A stretch of 64,000 bases of DNA from JBJXHN01 sp046233135 (GCA_046233135.1 JBJXHN010000007.1:186001-250000); one strand, 5' to 3'. Shown: positions 53,295-62,945, counted from the first letter of the stretch. Notes: a model not told the origin generated them from the sequence alone. Translations and numbers: made by a program.

Positions 53295-54956
53295 TTACCG
53301 CTCCACGAACACATGACGCAGGCTCAGGACGTCGTCGGCGCGGGGACGGACATAAACTTCGGCGCGGCGGCCCCAGATCAGGGGTTCCTGGTGGAGCGGG
53401 ACATAGGCCCAGGAGTCGCGCGCCATCTGCAACACCTGCGCGGCCAGCGCCCAGCGCTGCGGGTCGTTCATGGTGAAGGACATGCGCGAATACAGGCGGT
53501 CGGCTTCGATATTGCACCAGCCCCCCAGGTTCAGAGCACCCCGGCCCGGCGGCGGAGCGGTGCCGGGGGTGGTGTCGTCGGGACAGACCGCCAGGTTGGC
53601 GACGGGGTTGGTGATCTCCAGCGTGTTGGGCAGCCAGCCGAGCAGGAAAAAGCTGCTTTCGCGCATCAGCACCCGCTTGAAGTAGGCAGCCGGCTCCATC
53701 AGCTGCACGGAAACGCGGATGCCCACCGCTCCCAGCATGCCGCCGATGGCCCGGCATAGCGCGGCGTCGGCCTGATAGTGGCCGCTGGGGCAGTCCAGGT
53801 CAACGGCGAAGCCGTTGTCGTACCCCGCCTCTGCCAGCAGGCGCCGGGCGCGGTCGGGGTCGGAGGCCGGGCGGGTGTTGAGCGCGCTGGGGAAGCCCCG
53901 TAGGGCCGGTGCCGCGATCAGGGCCGAGGGCGTGCCCAGGCCGTCCAGCAGGGTGTTTTCCAGGGCGGTCATGTCGATGGCCCGGAAAACCGCCTCACGC
54001 ACGCGCTGGTCACGAAAGGGGTTGCCCCGGGCCTGTCCGTCGCGCAGGAAGTCGCTGGTCTGGTCCATGCCGAGCACCAGGGTGCGGGCGCTGGGGGTGA
54101 CGATCGGCGCGACCCAGTCGCGGGTGCGCAGCACGGGCATCGCGTCCGGCGGCAGGTCGACGGCCAGATCCACCCGGTTTTCCACCAGGAAGCGCAGGCG
54201 GGTGGCGGCATCGGCGGCCGGGTAGAGCACGGCGGTGGCCAGATTGTGCTGGGGACGGTCCCACCAGTCGCGGAAGGCCGCCATGGCCAGGGGGCCATTG
54301 GCGGTGAAACTGGTGACCCGAAACGGCCCGGTGCCGTTGGCCACGCCGGTCAGGTCGGAGTCCTTGCGGGCTTTCAGCCAGGTGGTGTCGAGGATCGCGA
54401 TATCGGCCAGGCGATAGGGCAGGTCGGGCACGGGGTCGCGGGTCACGATATCGAACTGTCCGGTGCCCCGGTCGCGCACCCGGATGACATCGGCCACCAG
54501 GTCACCGACCATGCCGCCCATCCGCCGGGCGCGCATGATCGAGGTTTCCACATCCCCGGCATCCAGGGTGCTGCCGTCGTGAAAGCGCACCCCGGTGCGC
54601 AAGGTGAAGCGCCAGCGGGTGTTGGTCAGGGGCGTCCAATCCAGGGCCAGTCCCGGTTCCAGTGCCAGATCCGGTCCGCGCCGCACCAGCCCTTCATAGA
54701 CCGAGCCCAGCACCCCCAGGCTGCCGATATCGGAAACCGCATGGGGATCCAGGGTGCCGAGCCCTTTGGGGGCCGTCCAGCGGAAGTCCGCAGGCCCGCC
54801 GCTGCCCGATCCGCCAGCCTGGGCGAGCGCCATGACGGGCAGGAGCAACAGGGCTGCCGTCAGGATCCCGATGGTCAGGATCAGGGTCCCGAAGTGGGGT
54901 ATGAGCCGGGCAGACGAGCGCAGGCGGAGGGTAACGCGCTGACGGAAAGACCTCAC
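53295..54956 (-). CDS. Extracellular solute-binding protein, family 5 (peptide type)
   Basis: 553 residues with a signal peptide (FGTLILTIGILTAALLLLPV, cleavage near AQA). SBP_bac_5 signs: GTLDPHAVSDIGSLGVLGSV, YEGLVRRGPDLALEPGLALD, FTLRTGVRFHDGSTLDAGDV, and LLAEAGYDNGFAVDL with CPSGHYQ after it. Such proteins feed peptide or nickel ABC transporters, but no permease or ATPase gene is in view. Its start overlaps the stop of the upstream PAS kinase by 4 bases (ATGA), which suggests a shared job such as ligand sensing. Confidence 0.88.
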   Translation of the reverse strand: MRSFRQRVTLRLRSSARLIPHFGTLILTIGILTAALLLLPVMALAQAGGSGSGGPADFRWTAPKGLGTLDPHAVSDIGSLGVLGSVYEGLVRRGPDLALEPGLALDWTPLTNTRWRFTLRTGVRFHDGSTLDAGDVETSIMRARRMGGMVGDLVADVIRVRDRGTGQFDIVTRDPVPDLPYRLADIAILDTTWLKARKDSDLTGVANGTGPFRVTSFTANGPLAMAAFRDWWDRPQHNLATAVLYPAADAATRLRFLVENRVDLAVDLPPDAMPVLRTRDWVAPIVTPSARTLVLGMDQTSDFLRDGQARGNPFRDQRVREAVFRAIDMTALENTLLDGLGTPSALIAAPALRGFPSALNTRPASDPDRARRLLAEAGYDNGFAVDLDCPSGHYQADAALCRAIGGMLGAVGIRVSVQLMEPAAYFKRVLMRESSFFLLGWLPNTLEITNPVANLAVCPDDTTPGTAPPPGRGALNLGGWCNIEADRLYSRMSFTMNDPQRWALAAQVLQMARDSWAYVPLHQEPLIWGRRAEVYVRPRADDVLSLRHVFVER

Positions 54957-56629
54957 AGCAACTCCCGCGCGCCTGTCGGAACGATGATCGGAAGCATCAT
55001 GGTGAAACGGGTCCCCTTGCCGGGCTCGCTGCTGACGGTAACTTCGCCGCTCAGGGTGCGGGTGACCAGATTGTAGACGATATTCAGCCCCAGCCCAGTC
55101 CCGCCTTCACCTCTTTTGGTGGTGAAAAATGGATCGAACACCTTTTTCAGGTTTTCCGGCGGGATGCCGACCCCGGTATCGGAATAGACCAGCTCCATCC
55201 AGTTGCTGTTGCCCAGCTGCCGGGCGCGGATATGAATGGTGCCGGGCGGGCTGTCCGGGGCCTCGCCGATGCCGTGCACCAGGCTGTTGACCACGAAATT
55301 GGTGATGACCCGGAACAGGGCCCCGGGGAAGGTGTCCATCCGCAGATCGTCGGGGCAGTCGATGGTCACCGTGTGGGGGGTGCGCTTCAGGCGGGGATTG
55401 AGGCTGAGGATGATCTCGTCCAGATACTCCCGCAGGCCGAAGGCGCGGCGTTCGCCGCTGGTCTGGTCGACGGCCACCTGCTTGAAGCTTTGCACCAGCT
55501 CGGCTGCCCGGGTCATGTTCGACAGGATGAACTGGGTGCTTTCCCCAGCCAATTGCAGGTAGCTTTCCAGCTGGGACTTGCGCAGCCCGCCGCCGTCCAT
55601 GGCCTCGCGCACCCCCTTGGTCTTGGTGTCGAGGAGGGAGGCGGCGGTCAGGGCGATGCCGATGGGAGTATTGATCTCGTGGGCGATGCCGGCCACCAGT
55701 TGTCCCAGCGAGGCCATCTTCTCGGCCACCAGCAGGTTTTCCTGGGTGTCCTTCAGGTTCTGCAAGGCGAATTCGGCGTCGGTCTTGGCATCCAGCAGGG
55801 CATCTTCGGCGCGCTTGCGTTCGGTGATGTCGGCGAAGGTGCGGACCCAGCCCCCGGTTTCCAGGGGAATGGTGTCCACCTCGATCACCCGGCCGTCCCT
55901 TTGAATGCGCTCGTAGGACATCTGGGTGAAAGGGTTCCCTTCGGCGATGCCTTCCCGCAAGGCGGGGGGCAGCTCTTCGGCATCGGGGCCGAAATCGCCG
56001 CGTTCCATTTGAAAGCGCAGCACCTCGCCGATATCCGGCTGGTCCATCACCAGGCTTTCGGGCAATTGCAGGATTTCCAGGTAGCGGCGGTTATACAGCT
56101 TCACCTGCATATCCGGCCCCACCAGCAGTACCCCCTGGGTGATGGAGTCCAGGGTGGTGTCCATGCGGCGGCGCTGCCGGGCCAGCGTGATTTCGGCGCG
56201 CTTGCGTTCGGTGATATCGGTCAGGGTCCGCACATAGCCGCCGTCCGGCAAAGGGGTGGTGCGGACCTCCAGCACCATGCCGTCCGGGCGCTCCCGTTCA
56301 TAGATCAGCACGGTCCGGGACGGCGGTGGCGTGGCGAGCCACTGATTGATGGAGCTGCGCACGTCCTCCAGCACGTCACCGGGGAAGGTTCCGTGCGCGA
56401 CCATGTGAGCCATCACTTCTTCGTGGGTAGGATGGCTCTGGAGCAGGGATTCGGGGACCTCCAGCAGGTCGCAGGCGCGCCGGTTCCAGGCGATGACCCG
56501 GGTATCCGGGGCCGCCACCAGCAGTCCCTGGTCGATACTGTTCAATACCAAAGCGGCCAGGGCGGCGTCTGGTGCACCGGGAAAGGGATCAGCGGTGGGG
56601 GAGGCAGAGGTCTCGCCGGCTGTGCTCAT
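54953..56629 (-). CDS. Cytoplasmic double-PAS sensor histidine kinase
   Basis: 558 residues without a transmembrane helix. Two PAS domains (about 25-150 and 165-295) each end in DITERKRAE, with the second starting NSIDQGLL-like (TLDSITQGVLLVGPDMQV). The transmitter has H-box GIAHEINTPIG, SFKQVAVDQTSGERRAF, N-box VITNFVVNSLVHG, G1 DTGVGIP and G2 GTGLGLNIVYN. The transmitter is closely related to that of the kinase at 1184-3067. No response regulator is adjacent; the next gene in the operon is a solute-binding protein. The cognate regulator must be elsewhere, perhaps a DUF3369-type one. Confidence 0.88.
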   Translation of the reverse strand: MSTAGETSASPTADPFPGAPDAALAALVLNSIDQGLLVAAPDTRVIAWNRRACDLLEVPESLLQSHPTHEEVMAHMVAHGTFPGDVLEDVRSSINQWLATPPPSRTVLIYERERPDGMVLEVRTTPLPDGGYVRTLTDITERKRAEITLARQRRRMDTTLDSITQGVLLVGPDMQVKLYNRRYLEILQLPESLVMDQPDIGEVLRFQMERGDFGPDAEELPPALREGIAEGNPFTQMSYERIQRDGRVIEVDTIPLETGGWVRTFADITERKRAEDALLDAKTDAEFALQNLKDTQENLLVAEKMASLGQLVAGIAHEINTPIGIALTAASLLDTKTKGVREAMDGGGLRKSQLESYLQLAGESTQFILSNMTRAAELVQSFKQVAVDQTSGERRAFGLREYLDEIILSLNPRLKRTPHTVTIDCPDDLRMDTFPGALFRVITNFVVNSLVHGIGEAPDSPPGTIHIRARQLGNSNWMELVYSDTGVGIPPENLKKVFDPFFTTKRGEGGTGLGLNIVYNLVTRTLSGEVTVSSEPGKGTRFTMMLPIIVPTGARELL

Positions 56630-57010
56630 GGTTGCCTGGTCTCATCCGTGTTCTGCGGATAGAACTCCGTCCCATTCGGGGGTTTGCAAGGTCCCGCATC
56701 CGGGAGTATCAGGGTAGAGTGCACGGAAAAAATTGACAAATTCTTTCGGTGCAGCGCGAGACACTTGACCGTTGGTTGCGTCCTGAGTGTTTTCGGATGG
56801 GGATCGTTCCGGGATCTTTATGAAGGGTTCGCTCAACCACTCTTTTTTCCCCTGAGGGTGTGCGGCTTACGGGTGTGGTCCGCGATCGGACCGGATGGCG
56901 GGAGGCGGCCGAGTCAGCCGGCCCTGGTCAAGGGAACGGGGGGCGGGTATGGTGCGGGCCGGAAAGATGCGAGTCCATGTATAAGGAATGGAGCGGGGGA
57001 GTTGCGAGGC
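56630..57010. other. Divergent intergenic region before the PagL-like gene
   Basis: This 381-base gap separates the PAS kinase (leftward) from the PagL-like gene (rightward). A TTGACA at 56733-56738 points rightward but has no good -10 at the right spacing. No other feature could be supported; the longer frames crossing it are start-less extensions of the PagL-like frame. Confidence 0.4.
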
Positions 57011-57694
57011 ATGCGCAAGGCGGTACTGGCCCTGGTGGCGGGTGTGATGATCGCGGTGGGCTCAGTGCCGATTGGCACACTGGCGGTGCCGGCGGCGCGG
57101 GCCGACCAGGCCTTCAACATGATCTGGATGGGCTCGGCGGCCCTGCTGGGCGCCGGGGTGATCGGCGACCTGATCCGGGGCAATGACCTGTCGTCCGACG
57201 CCATGCCCGACGAGGTGGACCTGCTGACCTTCGGGGCCGGCGCCTATCACATCATGAAGGATGACGAGCCGGGCTATGACGGCACGGCGGCGTTGATGCG
57301 ATTCGAATACCGTCCCAGCTATTATTTCTGGATCGCCCATCCCATCGCCGGGATCGAGGTGACGCACCCCGGTTCCACCTATGTGTACGGGGGGCTGATG
57401 GCCGACGTCCGATTCGGCGACAATTTCATTCTTTCGCCCAATGCGGCACTGGGCTGGTACCAGGCGGGCGGGGCGCGGGACCTGGGTTACCCGCTGGAAT
57501 TCCGCACGGGAATCGAGGCCGCCTGGCGCTTCGACGACGGCATGCGGATCGGTGCGGTGTTCCATCACCTGTCCAACGCCGAACTGGGATCGCAGAATCC
57601 GGGCGTGGAGACCTTTACCCTGAACCTTTCCCTGCCCATTCAGTACTTCGTGGGCGGTGGAAACGGCCGCAGGGGCGGCCTGTTCAACAAGTAA
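57011..57694 (+). CDS. PagL-like lipid A 3-O-deacylase
   Basis: The ATG at 57011 starts a signal peptide (MRKAVLALVAGVMIAVGSVP, cleavage near ARA); 227 residues. The mature part is an outer-membrane beta barrel: alternating strands such as VDLLTFGAGAYHIMK and MRFEYRPSYYFW. The PagL active site is recognisable as FHHLSNAELG (His-Ser, with a later Glu in PGVETF). PagL removes the 3-O-acyl chain of lipid A and so modulates outer-membrane recognition. Aromatic final residues differ from the classical F (ends GGLFNK). Confidence 0.82.
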   Translation: MRKAVLALVAGVMIAVGSVPIGTLAVPAARADQAFNMIWMGSAALLGAGVIGDLIRGNDLSSDAMPDEVDLLTFGAGAYHIMKDDEPGYDGTAALMRFEYRPSYYFWIAHPIAGIEVTHPGSTYVYGGLMADVRFGDNFILSPNAALGWYQAGGARDLGYPLEFRTGIEAAWRFDDGMRIGAVFHHLSNAELGSQNPGVETFTLNLSLPIQYFVGGGNGRRGGLFNK

Positions 57695-57726
57695 GGGGAA
57701 AGGGGGCTTTTGCCTGAGATTGCCCG

Positions 57727-57755
57727 TTGACAGGGCAGGGCGTGCCCCCTATTTT
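57727..57755 (+). promoter_or_regulatory. Sigma-70-type promoter of rpmJ
   Basis: TTGACA (57727-57732), exactly 17 bases, then TATTTT (57750-57755). It lies about 100 bases before the L36 start and just after the PagL-like stop, so L36 has its own strong promoter. Confidence 0.6.
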
Positions 57756-57857
57756 CCCGGCTTCCTATTCACCGGGGATTGTCTTGACCGGGCCTCCCGT
57801 GCCCGATCCCGAGCGGTCCGCCGTGCTGAGCCGAGCAAGCGAGCAAGGATTAAGACA

Positions 57858-57983
57858 ATGCGTGTCCGCAACTCCCTGAAGTCCGCCAAAGTGCGCGACA
57901 AGAATTGCCGTGTGGTGCGTCGCAAGGGCCGTGTGTTTGTGATCAACAAGCGCAACCCTCGCATGAAGACCCGCCAGGGCTGA
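57858..57983 (+). CDS. rpmJ: 50S ribosomal protein L36, zinc-free form
   Basis: 41 residues: MRVRNSLKSAKVRDKNCRVV, then RRKGRVFVINKRNPRMKTRQ and a final G. The zinc ribbon of the 37-38-residue form (CxxC...CxxxxH) is missing; only one cysteine remains. This is the C-minus form normal in alphaproteobacteria. It is a small basic protein of the large subunit. Own promoter upstream and a strong terminator downstream make it a monocistronic unit. Confidence 0.95.
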   Translation: MRVRNSLKSAKVRDKNCRVVRRKGRVFVINKRNPRMKTRQG

Positions 57984-58027
57984 TCCGTCGATTGCCCGGA
58001 CCCAATCGGGGCCGGGCCGGTGGTTCT

Positions 58028-58071
58028 CCGAAAGGCCGCGCCCCGCGTCAACCGGGTGCGCGGCCTTTCGG
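58028..58071 (+). terminator. Strong hairpin terminator after rpmJ
   Basis: A perfect 14-bp stem: CCGAAAGGCCGCGC (58028-58041) with GCGCGGCCTTTCGG (58058-58071), followed by CTTTGG. The T-run is short but the stem is very stable. It lies 45 bases after the L36 stop. Confidence 0.75.
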
Positions 58072-58244
58072 CTTTGGGGATGCCCGGGAATTTGCCGTCT
58101 CTCCCGCCCTTCCTGCCCCCACGAAAGTCCCATGGTGCTTGAAGCCGGAGCTGTGCATCCGTACATCTGCCGGACAAGCAACAACGGCCCCCTCCGCCGG
58201 CGTCGGACAATCGGGGGTCCTCAGGGAATTGGGAGGTATGGCCC

Positions 58245-59732
58245 ATGCGGATGCCCGATCCGGATCGGCAGGTTCTGGCGCGTCGGGGCGCGCTGGTCGC
58301 GGCATTGCGCAGCATCGTCCCCGGCGAAGGCGTGATCAGCAGCGAAGATGAGTTGCGCGCCTATGAATGCGACGGGCTGACCGCCTATCGCCAGCTGCCG
58401 ATGATCGTGGTGCTGCCCGAAACCACCCGGCAGGTGGCCGAGGTCCTGGCCTTCTGCAAACAGGAAGGCGTCAAGGTGGTGCCCCGGGGGGCGGGAACGT
58501 CCCTGTCCGGCGGCGCCCTGCCGCTGGCCGATGCCGTGACCCTGGGCATGGGCAAGTTCAACAGGATCCTGGAGATCGACCTGCCCAACCGCTGCGCCCG
58601 GGTGCAGCCCGGTGTGACCAACCTGGCCATCTCCACCGCCGTCGCTGCCGACGGCTTCTATTACGCCCCCGATCCCTCAAGCCAGATCGCCTGTTCCATC
58701 GGCGGCAATATCGCCGAGAACTCGGGCGGGGTGCATTGCCTGAAATACGGCCTGACCACCAACAACGTCCTGGGCGTGGAAATGGTCACCATCGACGGCG
58801 AGATCCTGCGCCTGGGCGGCAAGCATCTCGACGCCGGCGGTTATGACCTGCTGGGGGTCATCACCGGCTCCGAAGGCCTGCTGGGGGTGGTCACCGAAGT
58901 CACCGTGCGCTTGCTGCGCAAGCCCGAAACCGCGCGGGCGGTGCTGATGGGCTTCCCGACCAACGAGGACGGCGGCGATTGCGTGGCGTCCATCATCGCG
59001 GCGGGGATCATCCCGGCGGGGCTGGAGATGATGGACAAGCCGGCCATCAAGGCTGCCGAGGACTTCGTCCATGCCGGCTACCCCCTGGACGTGGAAAGCC
59101 TGCTGATCTGCGAACTCGACGGACCGGAAGCGGAGGTCAACCACCTGATTGACCGGGTGGTGGCCATCGCCCGCGAGCACAAGGCCAGCACCATCCGGCT
59201 GTCGGAGACCGAGGCGGAACGGGCCAGCTTCTGGGCCGGGCGGAAGGCGGCCTTCCCGGCGGTGGGGCGCATCAGTCCGGACTACTACTGCATGGATGGC
59301 ACCATTCCCCGCGCCAGCCTGCCGGAGGTGCTGCGTCGCATGGACGGCTTCGCCAGCCACTATGGCCTGCGGCTCGCCAACGTCTTCCATGCGGGCGACG
59401 GCAACCTGCACCCGCTGATCCTGTTCGACGCCAACAAACCCGGCGAACTGGAAAAGGCCGAATCCTTCGGCGCCGATATCCTCAAGCTCTGTGTCGAGGT
59501 GGGGGGCGTGCTGACCGGCGAACACGGCGTGGGGGTGGAGAAGCGCGACCTGATGGGGTCGATGTTCACCGAAACCGACATGGCCCACCAGCAGCGGCTG
59601 AAATGCGCCTTCGATGCGGACGGGCTGCTGAACCCCGGCAAGGTCTATCCGACCCTCCACCGCTGTGCCGAGCTGGGCAAGCTGCATGTCAGCGCCGGAA
59701 AGATCCCCTTCCCGGATATCCCCCGGTTCTAG
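58245..59732 (+). CDS. glcD: Glycolate oxidase FAD-binding subunit GlcD
   Basis: 495 residues. The FAD_binding_4 domain has AYECDGLTAYRQLPMIVVLP, PRGAGTSLSGGALP and GSIGGNIAENSGGVHCLKYG (read here as CSIGGNIAENSGG). The C-terminal FAD-oxidase domain has FHAGDGNLHPLILFD and GGVLTGEHGVGVEKRDLM. It oxidises glycolate or D-lactate to the keto acid with GlcE and GlcF and passes electrons to the membrane quinone pool. GGGAGGT precedes the start. First gene of glcDEF. Confidence 0.96.
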   Translation: MRMPDPDRQVLARRGALVAALRSIVPGEGVISSEDELRAYECDGLTAYRQLPMIVVLPETTRQVAEVLAFCKQEGVKVVPRGAGTSLSGGALPLADAVTLGMGKFNRILEIDLPNRCARVQPGVTNLAISTAVAADGFYYAPDPSSQIACSIGGNIAENSGGVHCLKYGLTTNNVLGVEMVTIDGEILRLGGKHLDAGGYDLLGVITGSEGLLGVVTEVTVRLLRKPETARAVLMGFPTNEDGGDCVASIIAAGIIPAGLEMMDKPAIKAAEDFVHAGYPLDVESLLICELDGPEAEVNHLIDRVVAIAREHKASTIRLSETEAERASFWAGRKAAFPAVGRISPDYYCMDGTIPRASLPEVLRRMDGFASHYGLRLANVFHAGDGNLHPLILFDANKPGELEKAESFGADILKLCVEVGGVLTGEHGVGVEKRDLMGSMFTETDMAHQQRLKCAFDADGLLNPGKVYPTLHRCAELGKLHVSAGKIPFPDIPRF

Positions 59733-59804
59733 AACGCTGTTCTTTGCCCTGCCATTGCCCCGGCCGACTCAGATGATCGCGACCGCCCGATTCCGGAGTG
59801 CCCG

Positions 59805-61034
59805 ATGACCGCATCCGTATACCGCCCGACCGACCTTGCGCAGCTTCAGGACCTGGTGACCTGGGCGATGACAGAGGGGCACCCCCTGGAGGTGCGCGGA
59901 CAGGGCACCAAGGCCGGCCTGGGGGTGCCCGTGAACACCGAAGCGGTTCTGGACATGACCGGCTTTTCCGGCATCGATCTGTACGAACCGGCGGAACTGG
60001 TGCTGACGGCCGGGGCGGGGACGCCCATGGCCGAGCTGGACGCGACCCTGGCGGCCTCTGGCCAGCAGTTTGCCTTCGAACCGCCGGATCTGGGGCCGCT
60101 GCTGGGGTCGGCGGGGGCCGGAACATTGGGGGGGGTGGTGGCCTGTAACCTGGGCGGCCCGCGCCGCATTCATGCCGGGGCCGCGCGGGATCACTTCCTG
60201 GGCTTCCAGGGCGTCAGCGGCCGGGGGGAGTCCTTCAAGGCCGGCGGCCGGGTGGTGAAGAACGTGACCGGCTTCGACCTGTGCAAGCTGATGGCCGGCT
60301 CCATGGGCACCCTGACGGCGCTCGCGACGCTGACCATGAAGGTTCTGCCGGCGCCGGAAACCGTGGGGACGGTGCTGGTGCTCGGGCTGTCGGATGCCGA
60401 TGCCATGACAGCGCTCTCCCGGGCGCTGGGCAGCAGTCACGAGGTGACGGCCGCCGCCCACATCCCTGGCGGGCTGGTCGGGCGGGTCGCCGATTGCACC
60501 CCGGTTTCCGACGCCGGTCAGGCGGTGACGGCGCTTCGGCTGGAAGGGCCGGGACCGTCGGTGGCCTATCGCGGGGGGGCCCTGCGCGGTGAACTGGCGG
60601 ATCTGGGCGGCGAGACGGCGGTGCTGGAGACGGCGGACTCCCGGGGCCTCTGGCGATCGTTGCGCGATGTGCTGCCGGTGGTCGAGCCGCGTTCCCGGGC
60701 GGTCTGGCGGCTGTCGGCGACTCCCACGGCCGGTGCGGCGGTGGTTGCCGAGGTGGCCCGGCAGCGGGCGGTGGATGCCTTCTACGACTGGGGCGGGGGC
60801 CTGATCTGGCTGGCCACAGAGGAAGCGGGCGATGGAGGTGCGGCGGAAATCCGCGCCGCGCTGGAGGCCCATGGTGGCGGACATGCGACGCTGGTGCGGG
60901 GTTCGGCGGCCTTGCGGGCCGCGGTGCCGGTGTTCCAGCCCCAGCCGGCACCGCTGGCCGCCGTGGCCCGCCGGGTGAAGGAGGGCTTCGACCCCAAGGG
61001 TGTGCTGACCCCCGGCCGGATGGTGCTGGGCTGA
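59805..61034 (+). CDS. glcE: Glycolate oxidase FAD-binding subunit GlcE
   Basis: 409 residues. A shorter FAD_binding_4 protein: LEVRGQGTKAGLGVPV, LVLTAGAGTPMAELDATLAA, GGVVACNLGGPRRIHAG, and KNVTGFDLCKLMAGSMGTL. The C-terminal half is diverged and ends DPKGVLTPGRM, a typical GlcD/GlcE ending. It forms the second flavin subunit of glycolate oxidase. It begins 72 bases after glcD. Confidence 0.95.
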   Translation: MTASVYRPTDLAQLQDLVTWAMTEGHPLEVRGQGTKAGLGVPVNTEAVLDMTGFSGIDLYEPAELVLTAGAGTPMAELDATLAASGQQFAFEPPDLGPLLGSAGAGTLGGVVACNLGGPRRIHAGAARDHFLGFQGVSGRGESFKAGGRVVKNVTGFDLCKLMAGSMGTLTALATLTMKVLPAPETVGTVLVLGLSDADAMTALSRALGSSHEVTAAAHIPGGLVGRVADCTPVSDAGQAVTALRLEGPGPSVAYRGGALRGELADLGGETAVLETADSRGLWRSLRDVLPVVEPRSRAVWRLSATPTAGAAVVAEVARQRAVDAFYDWGGGLIWLATEEAGDGGAAEIRAALEAHGGGHATLVRGSAALRAAVPVFQPQPAPLAAVARRVKEGFDPKGVLTPGRMVLG

Positions 61035-61103
61035 TTCATTTTCGCGGGCCGATCAATCGCGTGCAGGTGCGTTGTCGTCTACGTTCAGGAGTTTCCCCCG
61101 TCC

Positions 61104-62405
61104 ATGCAGACCTCCTTCTCCCCCGACCGTCTGGCCGCCGATCCCGGATTGCAGGAGGCGGAATCGATTCTGCGCAAATGTGTGCACTGCGGGTTCTGCA
61201 CGGCGACCTGTCCCACCTATGCCCTGTTGGGCGACGAACTGGATTCCCCGCGCGGCCGCATCTACCTGCTGAAGGACATGCTGGAGAATGACAAGCCGGC
61301 GTCGGAAAAGGTGGTCAAGCATGTGGACCGCTGTCTGACGTGCCTGTCATGCATGACCACCTGTCCGTCCGGCGTGGACTATAACCATTTGGTGGAAAAG
61401 GGGCGGGTGCATATAGCCGAGACCTATACCCGGCCGCCGATGGACCGCTTCACCCGCTGGCTGCTGGCCATGGTGCTGCCTTATACCGGGCGGTTCCGGC
61501 TGGCGATGACCGGCGGCTGGCTGGCGCGGCCCCTGGCGGGGCTGCTGCCGGGAGCGATGCGGGCGATGGTTGACCAGGCCCGTCGCCTGCCGGCCGGCCC
61601 CCGTCCCATCGAACGCCCCCAGGTGCTGCCGGCGGAAGGGACGCGCCGGGCACGGATGGTGATGCCCACGGGCTGCGTTCAGCCGGCGCTGAAGCCGACG
61701 ATCAACGAGGCCACGGCCCGCCTGCTGACCCGCCACGGGGTGGAGGTGGTGATCCCGGCGGGGCAGGGCTGTTGCGGCGCCCTGGTGCAGCATATGGGCG
61801 AGGAGGAGAAGGCGCGAGCTTTCGCCCGGGCCAATATCGATGCCTGGTGGCCGGTCTTTGCCGGCGAGGGCGGATTGGATGCGGTGGTGATCAACGCGTC
61901 GGGCTGCGGTTCGACGATCAAGGACTACGGCCACCTGCTGGCCGGCGATCCGGCCTATGGGGACAAGGCCAAGGTGCTGGCGGAGAAGGCCCGGGACATC
62001 ACCGAGGTGCTGAGCGACCTGGGCCTGAAAGCGCCGGTGGGGGCGCCGGGGGCGGAGGCGCTGCGGGTGGCGTATCATTCCGCCTGTTCACTGCAACACG
62101 GCCAGCGGGTGCGCGAGGCGCCGAAGACCCTGCTGCGCCAGGCCGGCTTCGACGTGCAGGAGATTGCCGAGAGCCATCTGTGCTGCGGCTCGGCGGGAAC
62201 CTATTCGATCCTTCAGCCCGAATTGTCCCGCCAGCTGCGGGACCGCAAGGTGACGAACCTGGAGGCGACGAAGCCCCAGGTGATCGCGGCGGGCAACATC
62301 GGCTGTCTCGGCCATATCGAGCAGGGGACGGGGGTGCCGGTGGTGCATACGGCCGAGCTGCTGGATTGGGCAACAGGCGGGCCGAAGCCGGCGGCGCTGG
62401 GGTAG
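61104..62405 (+). CDS. glcF: Glycolate oxidase iron-sulfur subunit GlcF
   Basis: 433 residues. Two 4Fe-4S sites near the N-terminus: CVHCGFCTATCP and CLTCLSCMTTCP. Two CCG domains follow, with GCCGALVQHMGEEEKA and ASGCGSTIKDYGHLL, then CCGSAGTYSILQPELS. It carries electrons from the GlcDE flavins to the quinone pool. It is the last gene before base composition drops sharply. Confidence 0.96.
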   Translation: MQTSFSPDRLAADPGLQEAESILRKCVHCGFCTATCPTYALLGDELDSPRGRIYLLKDMLENDKPASEKVVKHVDRCLTCLSCMTTCPSGVDYNHLVEKGRVHIAETYTRPPMDRFTRWLLAMVLPYTGRFRLAMTGGWLARPLAGLLPGAMRAMVDQARRLPAGPRPIERPQVLPAEGTRRARMVMPTGCVQPALKPTINEATARLLTRHGVEVVIPAGQGCCGALVQHMGEEEKARAFARANIDAWWPVFAGEGGLDAVVINASGCGSTIKDYGHLLAGDPAYGDKAKVLAEKARDITEVLSDLGLKAPVGAPGAEALRVAYHSACSLQHGQRVREAPKTLLRQAGFDVQEIAESHLCCGSAGTYSILQPELSRQLRDRKVTNLEATKPQVIAAGNIGCLGHIEQGTGVPVVHTAELLDWATGGPKPAALG

Positions 62406-62945
62406 GGGGCAGGTCGGATGAATGGGTTGGCCGATTAGGTCGATGTGATGAATATTAAGTTTGTATTGGACTTATGGGAGCGTTCTCCGTTATGGTACCG
62501 CATAGATTATTTTTTCATATCGATAATTGAATATACTCCATTTTCTATACACACGTTTATGTTAAAGTTGGCTTGGAGCTTCGGATTAGCCAAAAAATTT
62601 AGTGCGTAAATACTCCTAACTTTTCCGTCGAATAGATGATTGTGAATATGGGAAAAATAGATATTTTTTGATATAAAACAGTTCAATGGACCAATGTGAA
62701 TTTTATTAAATAACTATAAAATTCACATTTTTAATTTTTATTTGACGAAAAAATTTACATCCTCTGCGACCGCAAATGTGCGTATTCACTATTGACTTAA
62801 TGTGACTTGGTTGTCGGTGGGGGCGCTGTGGACTTGCTTGTATTTGATTTTGTTTTTTTAATTGGCGATGTGGTTTGCGCTGGATAATATTGTTTGTGTC
62901 GGTGGTACTGTAATAATATTCCATTGCTATCGGAAGGAGGCTGGT
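62406..62945. other. A+T-rich intergenic region at the edge of a low-G+C island
   Basis: From about 62440 the sequence changes within a few dozen bases from very G+C-rich to strongly A+T-rich. These 540 bases hold no gene I can support. Frames on both strands are short and start-poor. No tRNA, integrase or direct repeat marking an insertion end was seen. A perfect inverted repeat lies at 62693-62729. Confidence 0.6.
62693..62740 (+). terminator. A+T-rich hairpin with T-tract
   Basis: AATGTGAATTTTAT (62693-62706) pairs perfectly with ATAAAATTCACATT (62716-62729) across a 9-base loop, followed by TTTTAATTTTTA. It reads as an intrinsic terminator on the plus strand, yet no protein gene ends upstream. 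It could close a small RNA or a decayed gene. Confidence 0.5.

Noticed and set aside
62706..62924. Minus-strand frame of 72 codons in the A+T-rich gap
   Set aside because: Basic, low-complexity translation without a ribosome site; it overlaps the terminator-like inverted repeat.
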